Below are positions 1 through 5,440 of a stretch of 5,440 nt of DNA, piece by piece. Numbering within the stretch: the first letter of the stretch is position 1; each line of letters opens with the position of its first letter. The position numbers were made by a program, and so were the translations under genes. Source of the stretch: Lentisphaerota bacterium. Lineage in GTDB: Bacteria; Verrucomicrobiota; Kiritimatiellia; RFP12; JAAYLN01. The stretch spans positions 1 to 5,440 of the forward strand of contig JAAYZJ010000493.1 in assembly GCA_012514915.1 (NCBI GenBank). Direction: 5' to 3'. A model generated the notes under the pieces. It searched no databases and was not told where the DNA came from. It saw only the letters and a program-made list of their open reading frames with translations.

Positions 1-1128
1 TCCTACGTGTACATCGCCGACGCCCAGCGGTTTTCCGGCCGACTCGATCTGGCGGTCAAGAGCTACGAGGCCGCGTTGCGCCGCTTCACCTACCCGCTTG
101 ACTTGCGCACCGACATTTATGCCGCGATCGCACGATGCCATCTGGCCAACGACAACTGGGAACAGGCGCGCGAGCCCCTGCGCCAGGCCTTCGAGAGTGC
201 ACCCGACAGCGAGCGGCGCAACCGCGCCGCCACCCTGCTGGCGACGGCCTATCTCAAGACATTGGAACTCGAGGCGATCTACCCCATGGTGCCGGACCTG
301 CTGACGCGCGACTCCCTGGCCTCGCGCTCGATCGCCTTCAATCTGGCGGCGCTCGAGGCGGGCGACGCGCTTTTCGGCGAGGAGCGCTACCGCGAGGCGC
401 TGTGGGTTCACCGCCTCGTCTATCCCTACGACGACGTCCTGATGCGGACGGAACGCTACCTCGACCACCTGAACCGCCTGGTCGAGGAGGAGCGCCGCCT
501 GGAAAGCCATCCGCGGCGCCTGATGCGGCTGCAGGAATGGGTGGCCGAAACCGCGGCGGAACTGGCCGCGCTGCAGGAGCAGGTCGAGAACTACGACGAA
601 CCGCTCATGTCCCGCATCGCGCGCGGCTACATGGAGGCCCGGCGCTACCGGGAGGGGTGCGAACTGTTCCTGCACCTGCATGCCGTCGGCAGCCCCGACG
701 TGGCCGAGGAGGCGCTCTACCTCGCCTTTGCCTGCGCCTCGCAGGTGCAGCCCCTGGACCGGGCCTATGCGGTCGGCCGGAGCTACATGGATACCTATCC
801 CGCCGGTGAATGGTACGACAATCTGACCCTGCTGATGGCGCAGATGTACGGCACGGTTCCCAAGGAGCGCCCCAACCGCTGGACGGTCAATGTCATGCGG
901 GACGGTTCGGTGTTCAGCGGCCAGCAGCCGGTGACGCTCGACGAGTTGCGCGCGTTGGTGGCCGCCCGCGTGCAGGGCGATCCCTCGACCAAGGTCTACC
1001 TGCGGGCCGATAAGCGGACGCCGCACCGCGAGGTCCGGCTGGTCATGAACGCGATGGCGGAGGCGGGGGTCGGCGACTTCATCTTCGGGGTGTTCTCGCC
1101 GGCCGGAACAGGGGAGGCGGCGCCGTGA
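1..1128 (+). CDS. TPR-like helical-repeat protein joined in frame to an ExbD-like periplasmic domain (5' partial)
   Basis: The frame is open from the first base, so the N-terminus and any signal peptide lie outside the window; 375 residues are visible. Residues 1 to about 120 are amphipathic helix pairs with TPR-like spacing (for example AIARCHLANDNWEQAREPL near 41-59). Residues about 155-200 are charged and coiled-coil-like, and helical repeats resume at about 200-283. From N292 to about 370 the character changes to the fold typical of the ExbD/TolR periplasmic domain: a strand (NRWTVNVMRDGSVF), a helix (TLDELRALVAARV), a strand (TKVYLRADKRTP), a helix (REVRLVMNAMAEAGV) and a last strand (DFIFGVF). 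The membrane helix with the protonatable Asp that normally precedes this domain is absent. The last repeat stops mid-unit at LLMAQMYG, around base 850, just before the ExbD part. The gene overlaps the next ExbD gene by 4 bases. It could be a genuine fusion, a deletion product that removed exbB and the ExbD anchor, or an assembly join. Confidence 0.75.
   Translation, partial: SYVYIADAQRFSGRLDLAVKSYEAALRRFTYPLDLRTDIYAAIARCHLANDNWEQAREPLRQAFESAPDSERRNRAATLLATAYLKTLELEAIYPMVPDLLTRDSLASRSIAFNLAALEAGDALFGEERYREALWVHRLVYPYDDVLMRTERYLDHLNRLVEEERRLESHPRRLMRLQEWVAETAAELAALQEQVENYDEPLMSRIARGYMEARRYREGCELFLHLHAVGSPDVAEEALYLAFACASQVQPLDRAYAVGRSYMDTYPAGEWYDNLTLLMAQMYGTVPKERPNRWTVNVMRDGSVFSGQQPVTLDELRALVAARVQGDPSTKVYLRADKRTPHREVRLVMNAMAEAGVGDFIFGVFSPAGTGEAAP
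1111..1117 (+). promoter_or_regulatory. Ribosome binding site of the ExbD gene
   Basis: GGGGAGG lies 7 bases before the GTG at 1125. It is a strong Shine-Dalgarno match at ideal spacing and decides the choice of this GTG start. It sits inside the 3' end of the upstream gene, so translation of the two genes is probably coupled. Confidence 0.7.
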
Positions 1129-1562
1129 AACTCCTCTTCCCCGCGCAGGATGAGCCCGAGCTGAGCATCGCGCCGCTCATCGACATGACCTTTCTGCTGC
1201 TGATCTACTTCATCTGCACCTGCAGTCTGATCCAACCCGAAGCCGATCTGGGTATCCGGTTGCCGGGTATGGTCGCGCAGGCGACGAGCGTGGAGATGCC
1301 CGACGAGCAGATGATCGAAGTGCGCGAAAACGGGCAGATTTTTCTGAACGACCGGGAGTTCGATGCGGCGGCCTCGCAGGATCTGCCCGATCTGCTCCGC
1401 ACGCTGCGTCAGTACCGGGCGGCCTCCGAGGCGGCAGGCAACCCGGCGCTCATCACCATCTGGGTCGACGACCAAGCGGAACATCAACGGGTGATTGATG
1501 TCATGAATGCTTGCGCCGCCGCCCGCATCAAGGACATTTCGTTTGCTGGAGGCACGGAGTAG
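1125..1562 (+). CDS. exbD: ExbD/TolR-family biopolymer transport protein
   Basis: This is a complete 145-residue protein, the usual ExbD/TolR length. A short cytoplasmic N-terminus leads into one membrane helix (about residues 15-35, IAPLIDMTFLLLIYFI) carrying Asp20. That Asp corresponds to the essential proton-relaying aspartate of ExbD and TolR. The periplasmic part follows: a strand (IEVRENGQIFLNDREF), a helical stretch, a strand (ALITIWVDDQAEHQRV) and a final helix and strand (VMNACAAARIKDISF). In the known family, ExbD works with a five-subunit ExbB channel in the inner membrane and passes proton-motive force to a TonB-like partner. The GTG start overlaps the previous stop as GTGA, and the CapA-family gene starts one base after its TAG stop. 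Tandem ExbD genes are common in some phyla, and the ExbD-like tail of the upstream gene would be the first of such a pair. No exbB is visible in the window; it may lie upstream or have been lost. The substrate cannot be told from the sequence. Confidence 0.9.
   Translation: MKLLFPAQDEPELSIAPLIDMTFLLLIYFICTCSLIQPEADLGIRLPGMVAQATSVEMPDEQMIEVRENGQIFLNDREFDAAASQDLPDLLRTLRQYRAASEAAGNPALITIWVDDQAEHQRVIDVMNACAAARIKDISFAGGTE
1548..1559 (+). promoter_or_regulatory. Ribosome binding region of the CapA-family gene
   Basis: Two Shine-Dalgarno-like blocks precede the ATG at 1564: GGAGG at 1548-1552 (11 bases away) and GGAG at 1556-1559 (4 bases away). Neither spacing is ideal, but together they favour ATG 1564 over the in-frame upstream ATG at 1507, which lies deep inside exbD. 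Confidence 0.45.
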
Positions 1563-1563
1563 C

Positions 1564-2814
1564 ATGCAATTGGACCACACCACGGGAATCTGTCAGTGGG
1601 GCGACAAGCCCGCCACGACCTTCAACATCCTGGTCTCGGGCGACATCTGTCCGCACGGCCATACCGAGACGCGGGTGCTGGCCGGCGAGAGCGCCGCCAT
1701 TCTCGCCGGCATCTCCGGGATGCTGGCCGACAAGCACCTCTCGATCGTCAACCTCGAGGCGCCGATGACCGATCGGCCCGCCCCGATCGACAAGACCGGC
1801 CCCAACCTGATCGTGCCGCCACGGTCGGTCGAGCTGTTGCAGGCGGGTGGCTGGGACGTCGCCTGCTGCGCCAACAACCACATCGGCGACCAGGGACCGG
1901 CCGCCGCCGTGCAGACCCTGGACATCCTCGCGCGGCACGGCATTGCCTCGGTCGGCGCCGGCAAGAATCTGGAGGAGGCGCGCCGGCCCCTGTTCATCGA
2001 GCGGGAGGGACGGCGCGTGGCGATCCTGGCCTTCGCCGAGCATGAGTTCGGAACGGCGACGCCCACGCAGGCCGGATCCAATCCGCTGGAGCCCCTCCGC
2101 AACATCGGCCAGATTCGCGAGGCCGCCCGCCAGGCGGACATCACCCTCGTGCTGATCCACGGCGGCAATGAGTTTCTCCCCATCCCCGCGCCGCGTGTGA
2201 TCGAGACCTACCGCGCCTTCGCCGAGGCCGGCGCCAGCGCGGTCATCGGCGGCCACACGCACTGCCCGCAGGGCTTTGAAATCTGGCAGGGGGTGCCGAT
2301 CGTCTACAGCCTCGGTAACCTGCTGTTCGACATGGACACCACGGGGCTGCCGAACGAGGGTTACAACTGGTGGACCGGGATGAGCGTGCGCATCGGCTTC
2401 GACGGGTCGCGCGCCGCGCGTCTGGAGGTGCTGCCGCACCATTTCCGCCCCTGCGGCGAGGCCGTGCTCCCGCTGGAGGGCGATGCGCGCACCCGGTTCT
2501 TCGACTACTACAATTACATTTCGGGCGCCCTCGCCGATCCCGCGCAGGTCCAGCGCTGCTTCGACGCCTGGTGCCTGACCCGGATGCAAAAGGAATTTGC
2601 ATTCATCGGAAAGCCGTTTTATCCGGCAGACTGGCTCGACCGCGAGTCGCGCATGCGGTTGCTCGCCGTGCGCAACATCCACACCTGCGAGGCGCACAAC
2701 GAGGTGCTCACCCACACCCTGCGCATCCTGGCGGAGCGCCGGGAGCTCACGGCGCGCGAAGGCCTTCCCTATCTGAAGACCCTCATGAAGGGCGAAATCC
2801 CCGCCGAAGCATGA
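1564..2814 (+). CDS. CapA/PgsA-family metallophosphatase-like protein, soluble form
   Basis: The 416-residue protein has the calcineurin-like metal-binding motifs of the CapA family in order: SGDICPHG (Asp27), VNLEAP (Asn63, Glu65), ANNHIGDQG (Asn105, His106), LVLIHGGNEF (His199), VIGGHTHCPQGFE (His231, His233) and VYSLGNLLFD (Asn252, Asp256). In CapA/PgsA proteins this domain acts in poly-gamma-glutamate or capsule production, although many family members have no known substrate. Unlike classical CapA it has no N-terminal membrane helix or signal peptide, so it is predicted to be cytoplasmic. Residues about 257-416 form an extra C-terminal region rich in Trp, Tyr and Cys that I do not recognise. 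ATG 1564 lies one base after the exbD stop, and the gene's own stop overlaps the next ATG (ATGA). It is therefore embedded in the operon by translational coupling, an unusual place for this family. The family call is firm; the substrate is unknown. Confidence 0.9.
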   Translation: MQLDHTTGICQWGDKPATTFNILVSGDICPHGHTETRVLAGESAAILAGISGMLADKHLSIVNLEAPMTDRPAPIDKTGPNLIVPPRSVELLQAGGWDVACCANNHIGDQGPAAAVQTLDILARHGIASVGAGKNLEEARRPLFIEREGRRVAILAFAEHEFGTATPTQAGSNPLEPLRNIGQIREAARQADITLVLIHGGNEFLPIPAPRVIETYRAFAEAGASAVIGGHTHCPQGFEIWQGVPIVYSLGNLLFDMDTTGLPNEGYNWWTGMSVRIGFDGSRAARLEVLPHHFRPCGEAVLPLEGDARTRFFDYYNYISGALADPAQVQRCFDAWCLTRMQKEFAFIGKPFYPADWLDRESRMRLLAVRNIHTCEAHNEVLTHTLRILAERRELTAREGLPYLKTLMKGEIPAEA

Positions 2815-2873
2815 ACGACAGGCGCGACAACACCGGGGCTCCCGTCCCTGACCAGCCGACCCGTCCCCGGGCC

Positions 2874-2895
2874 GGCTGATCGCTGGCCGACTTCG
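2874..2895 (+). repeat. Direct repeat copy 1 (SLADF segment)
   Basis: These 22 bases match 3284-3305 at 19 of 22 positions. The copy spans the premature TGA at 2877-2879, where the other copy has TGG. Both copies encode SLADF, one just before the membrane anchor and one at the start of the C-terminal domain. Confidence 0.5.
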
Positions 2896-3283
2896 CGCGG
2901 CGGCGTCGCCGCCTGCTGCAGGGCGTGCTGCTGGGAAGTCTGGGACTGCACCTCCTGGCCATGCTGATTTTCGGCGGCGTCAAGCTGGTGCAGTATTTCA
3001 CCGAAACCGAAACGGTCTTCGAGGTGCCGCCGCCGGCCAAGACGTATGAACCGCGCAAGCTGGAATTGAAGGTCAAGGTGCGCTCCAGGCCTATGAGCAG
3101 GCGGCGGCCAACGCGCCGGTGCAGCGGGTCTGGGTACCGCCGCAGGCGGCCCGCGCGCCTGGCCAGGCGAAGTTGAAGGAGGGGGCGCCCCCCGACCCCG
3201 GCGCGCCGGCCCGCGAGGGCTACTGGCGCGAGGTGCGCAACACGCCGCCGCGGCCCCGGCCGCCGCCGGCGCCCGAGCCGGGG

Positions 3284-3305
3284 CGCTGGTCGCTGGCCGA
3301 TTTCG
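3284..3305 (+). repeat. Direct repeat copy 2 (WSLADF segment)
   Basis: This is the partner of the 2874-2895 copy, 410 bases downstream, within the same broken gene but in the tail's reading frame. It reads WSLADF, with an intact TGG Trp codon at the position of the premature TGA in copy 1. Confidence 0.5.
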
Positions 3306-3472
3306 TTCAGCACATGACCCTGATCTACGAAGCCGAGTACAAGCCCAAGGGGCTCAAGGAGCCGCATATCAGTTGCATCGGCTACCAGATCAACAAGGAA
3401 GGGGGCGAGTTCCTCAACGGGCTGGCCCGGCGCTACAAGGGGCAGTACCGGCTGGTCCGGCGTCTGCGCTGA

Positions 3473-3486
3473 TCCCACCCTGTCGT
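3473..3486. other. Convergent intergenic gap
   Basis: These 14 bases separate the stop codons of the plus-strand and minus-strand gene strings. I see no GC-rich hairpin with a T-run on either strand here or in the flanking gene ends, so any terminator is either Rho-type or not recognisable. The two transcripts probably overlap at their 3' ends. Confidence 0.5.
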
Positions 3487-4392
3487 TCAGGCGTCTTGGC
3501 AGGCTCCGCCGTCCAGGATCGCGTGGAAGCGCTGCCGCTGTCCCTCCGCGTAGGCACCGGCGAACGTGCCGGCGAGGAAGCGGGCGTAGGCTTCATCGTG
3601 AAAGCGACGCCAGGCGTCCTCCTCCAGTCCCGGAAGGATGGGGTAGAACAACGCCCCGCAGGCCTCGGCGGCCAACTGGTCGCCGAGGGCATCGCCGATC
3701 ATGAGGATGCGCGCCGGGGCGTAGTGGCCGCCGGCGGCCCGCCGCAACTGTTCGGCCTTGCTGCCCTGCTCCTGTCCGGCCAGACAGGGGACCAGCCGGT
3801 CGAGTCCATGCTGCTGCCATTCGCGGCGGAGCGCCGCCTCCGGCGTCTGCGAAATGACGACCACGTCGCTCTCCTGCGCCATCCGCTCCAGACTGCGCCG
3901 GGCCCAGACAAAGGGCGCAACGGGCTCCATGCGGGTGTCGATGTCGTGGCTGAGGGCGCGGCTCCAATCCAGCACGCGGAAGAGTTCGGGATCCCGGGCG
4001 CGGGCGGCCTCCCGCTCCAGCGTGGCGTTGCCGAGCGGCTGGCCGGATGCGCAATAACGCCGTAGCGCCGTCAGGTCGGGGAGCGCGATGCCGCTTGCCC
4101 GAACGGCGGGGTCGCGCGCCAGGGCCTCGAAGAGCAGGATGAGGTTCGGGAACCGGTTGCCGCCGCGCGTGGCGGAAAAGAGGTTGATCCGCTCGATGTG
4201 GCGCCGCACACGCGGCGCGATGGCCTCGAGACCCCACCAGCGGACAATGAACGGCACGAAATGGTTCCGCTGCTTGATCCCCATGGAATCGAAGACGCAG
4301 CCGTCGGAATCGATGCCGACGAGCGTATCGTGCAGGCGGGGAGGGGGCTCAAAGCCGGTCGCAGCCGGCTGGGCGGAGGTCGGGAACGTCAT
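3487..4392 (-). CDS. HAD-superfamily hydrolase (phosphatase-like)
   Basis: The complete 301-residue protein carries all four HAD motifs. Motif I is VGIDSDGCVFDS, with nucleophile Asp28 and acid/base Asp30. Motif II is VVVISQT (Ser181). Motif III is Lys212 in QGSKAEQL. Motif IV is MIGDALGDQLAA (Asp234, Asp238). About 140 mostly helical residues between motifs I and II form a large C1-type cap, which sets substrate choice in this superfamily. The pattern predicts Mg-dependent phosphoryl transfer on a small cytoplasmic metabolite; there is no signal peptide or membrane helix. The cap's conserved-looking patch (INLFSATRGGNRFPN, about 69-83) is not one I can tie to a named subfamily. The ATG at 4392 overlaps the upstream stop (ATGA), so the gene is translated with the membrane-protein gene before it. 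That neighbour suggests, by inference only, a sugar-phosphate or cell-surface glycan role. The weak GGCGAG upstream fits coupled re-initiation. Confidence 0.88.
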   Translation of the reverse strand: MTFPTSAQPAATGFEPPPRLHDTLVGIDSDGCVFDSMGIKQRNHFVPFIVRWWGLEAIAPRVRRHIERINLFSATRGGNRFPNLILLFEALARDPAVRASGIALPDLTALRRYCASGQPLGNATLEREAARARDPELFRVLDWSRALSHDIDTRMEPVAPFVWARRSLERMAQESDVVVISQTPEAALRREWQQHGLDRLVPCLAGQEQGSKAEQLRRAAGGHYAPARILMIGDALGDQLAAEACGALFYPILPGLEEDAWRRFHDEAYARFLAGTFAGAYAEGQRQRFHAILDGGACQDA

Positions 4393-5440
4393 GGGCTCGC
4401 CGGGGACAGGGGTTCGAGTTCGATCGCGGCCAGGCGCAGTGGGGTGTGGCGGTGGTAGTGGTACTCCAGCCGCAGCGGCCGGCGCCCGTCGTAATCGAAC
4501 TCGCAGACCGCCGGGAGGCCGACACGGACGGGGGCCGCGGCCAGTACGCTGCCGCCCGCGCCCGTCGTGGTGACGAGCCAATCGCCGTCGGATGCGCCCG
4601 GCGCCTGGGCCGCCGCCGGGGCTGTGGCCAGGGTGGCGCGGTAGCGTCCGGCGGGGAAGGGGAGGTTGGGACCATGAAGCACGCAGCCGTTCGCGACGCG
4701 TGCCGGATCGATCAGCACCTCGCCGGTGGCGACCTCCGTTGCGCCTTGATGGAAACAATCGGCGGCCACCCACCGGTAGCGGCCCTCCGTCATGGGGCCG
4801 GCGCCCTCGCCGGCCACGATCAAGGCCTGCTCGATGCACGGGCGGCCCGATGTCGCCTTCCACCGGTCTCCCAGGGGAGGCGTCATGGGGACTTCGATCC
4901 AGGCGGGCTCGACCGGGACGCGGATCACATGGTTCGAAGTCGAGACGAGCGTCCCGCCTCCCGATACCCGCATCAGGTAGCGCTGGGCCGGCATGAAGGG
5001 CACGGCGTGCCGGATGACGAGCTTGTATTCCTCCGGCGGGACGGAGATGGAGGCGTCACCGAACGACCACTGGACGGACGGCAGATAGCGCGGCGGCCCC
5101 CATAAGGCGAGGGAGGCCTCCGCGGGACGGGGCGCGGATCGGATCGCGAAACTGTGGATCCCGGCGGCGGCCTGCACGGGATCGAGCCAGGGATTCTGAT
5201 ACAGGTTGCGCAAGGCGATCGCGCTGGGAAAGAGACTGACCTTGGCCGGGTAGGGCTGTTCATGGAAGATCACGTAATGGACCGCCAGCGTACGCAGAAG
5301 CGCCACCTGGTCTTCTGTCAGCACCCCCAGATTGAGACTGTAAAGCGGTTCGATGACCCGCTCGGCGTGGTCGGCGGGGACGGCGGGCGAATAGCCGTTG
5401 AGCAGCCGGAGCCGCGACCGTGTGATGCCGTATTCGTAGA
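4389..5440 (-). CDS. C-terminal part of a probable polytopic membrane protein with beta-sandwich tail (5' partial)
   Basis: The frame is open through the window edge (349 residues visible), so the N-terminus is outside; the GTG at 5322-5324 is internal rather than the start. No membrane helix is visible in this part. Near the edge are NGYSP (visible residues 14-18), then a short helical region and YVIFHEQPYPAKVSLFPSA (about 55-73), ending in a strand pattern. From memory, this arrangement resembles the extracytoplasmic C-terminal end of large glycosyltransferase-like (PMT/YfhO-type) membrane proteins, where NGYSP-like motifs recur. Two beta-rich segments follow: about 110-190 (KLVIRHAVPFMPAQRYLMRV and on), and about 251-349 (FPAGRYRATLAT to LRLEYHYHRHTPLRLAAIEL), which looks like a carbohydrate-binding-type sandwich. 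The stop overlaps the ATG of the HAD gene. The membrane-protein assignment is inference; it could instead be a secreted carbohydrate-binding protein. Confidence 0.6.
   Translation of the reverse strand, partial: YEYGITRSRLRLLNGYSPAVPADHAERVIEPLYSLNLGVLTEDQVALLRTLAVHYVIFHEQPYPAKVSLFPSAIALRNLYQNPWLDPVQAAAGIHSFAIRSAPRPAEASLALWGPPRYLPSVQWSFGDASISVPPEEYKLVIRHAVPFMPAQRYLMRVSGGGTLVSTSNHVIRVPVEPAWIEVPMTPPLGDRWKATSGRPCIEQALIVAGEGAGPMTEGRYRWVAADCFHQGATEVATGEVLIDPARVANGCVLHGPNLPFPAGRYRATLATAPAAAQAPGASDGDWLVTTTGAGGSVLAAAPVRVGLPAVCEFDYDGRRPLRLEYHYHRHTPLRLAAIELEPLSPASP

Larger units (their letters stand above)
2811..3472 (+). pseudogene. Broken membrane-anchored envelope protein (TonB-like or VWA-like partner of the ExbD genes)
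   Basis: The ATG overlaps the CapA-family stop (ATGA), and 22 hydrophilic codons follow before an in-frame TGA at 2877-2879. The same frame continues past it as SLADFARRRRRLLQG, then a membrane helix (about 2925-2993), then EVPPPAKTYEPRKLELKVKV: a positive-inside single-pass anchor with a periplasmic stem. That frame ends at 3176. Coding character moves to another frame around 3080-3095 (AYEQAAANAPVQRVWVPPQ), through a proline-rich stretch (3241-3285), to a C-terminal domain (SLADFVQHMTLIYEAEY, then PHISCIGYQINKEGGEFL, then ARRYKGQYRLVRRL) ending at the TGA of 3470-3472. The architecture of anchor, Pro-rich linker and C-terminal domain suggests a TonB-like role, but the tail resembles the last strand-helix-strand of a von Willebrand A domain more than TonB. 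If it is VWA, the metal-binding DxSxS part is missing, which implies an internal deletion. Sequencing error remains possible for both lesions. Confidence 0.65.

Noticed and set aside
996..1583. A 195-codon minus-strand open frame opposite exbD
   Set aside because: It is antisense to a well-supported ExbD gene with a strong ribosome binding site, and its translation shows no family features.
2585..2601. Perfect inverted repeat TGCAAA-AGGAA-TTTGCA in a locally AT-richer patch
   Set aside because: It lies inside the CapA-family coding region (MQKEFAFIG) far from its ends, with a stem of only 6 bases and no T-run, so it is most likely chance.
1528..2715. A 395-codon open frame on the minus strand opposite the CapA-family gene
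   Set aside because: It mirrors a gene with clear metallophosphatase motifs. Its translation is low-complexity and rich in Gly, Arg and Ala, as expected of antisense frames in high-GC DNA.
2877..2879. TGA read as tryptophan or selenocysteine
   Set aside because: Three intact genes here stop at TGA, the genome is GC-rich (unlike typical TGA-Trp codes), and no selenocysteine-insertion hairpin is apparent just after it.
3459..3497. GGCGTCT repeated on both sides of the convergent gap, considered as a terminator
   Set aside because: The copies are direct, not inverted, and there is no T-run, so they cannot form a terminator hairpin.
3373..4065. A 230-codon plus-strand open frame running from the envelope-protein tail into the HAD gene
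   Set aside because: It crosses two better-supported genes in the wrong frame and strand, and its composition is that of a shadow frame.

Overview
The window is high-GC DNA, with G or C at most third codon positions, and is almost entirely coding. It holds two convergent gene strings that meet in a 14-base gap (3473-3486). Energy-transducing ExbD-type genes imply a Gram-negative cell envelope. The style (paired ExbD genes, an anchored envelope protein in the same string, large membrane proteins with a sugar-binding-like C-terminus) reminds me of Verrucomicrobiota/Kiritimatiellota or neighbouring phyla, but that is a low-confidence impression and not a sequence match. All reading frames end normally with TGA or TAG, so TGA is a stop codon here.

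Plus strand, 1-3472: a tightly packed operon-like string. It starts with the 3' part of a helical-repeat (TPR-like) protein that runs in frame into an ExbD-like periplasmic domain. A complete ExbD/TolR-family gene follows with a 4-base overlap. Next, after one base, is a soluble CapA-family metallophosphatase. Last, with a 4-base overlap, is a membrane-anchored envelope protein that is visibly broken: it has an in-frame TGA 22 codons after its start and a frame change near 3080. No ExbB/TolQ proton-channel gene is visible.

Minus strand, 5440-3487: two coupled genes. The first is the C-terminal part of what is probably a large polytopic membrane protein (a hydrophilic tail with beta-sandwich-like segments; its 5' end lies outside the window). 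The second is a complete HAD-superfamily phosphatase-like hydrolase, overlapping the first by 4 bases.

The most notable signal is that the two outer members of the plus-strand string both look like the two ends of longer genes joined together: TPR protein to ExbD tail, and anchor head to envelope-domain tail. This could be real operon decay or recombination between paralogous copies of the operon, a natural fusion in the first case, or an assembly error. I see no RNA genes, CRISPR arrays, insertion sequences, promoters or convincing terminators.
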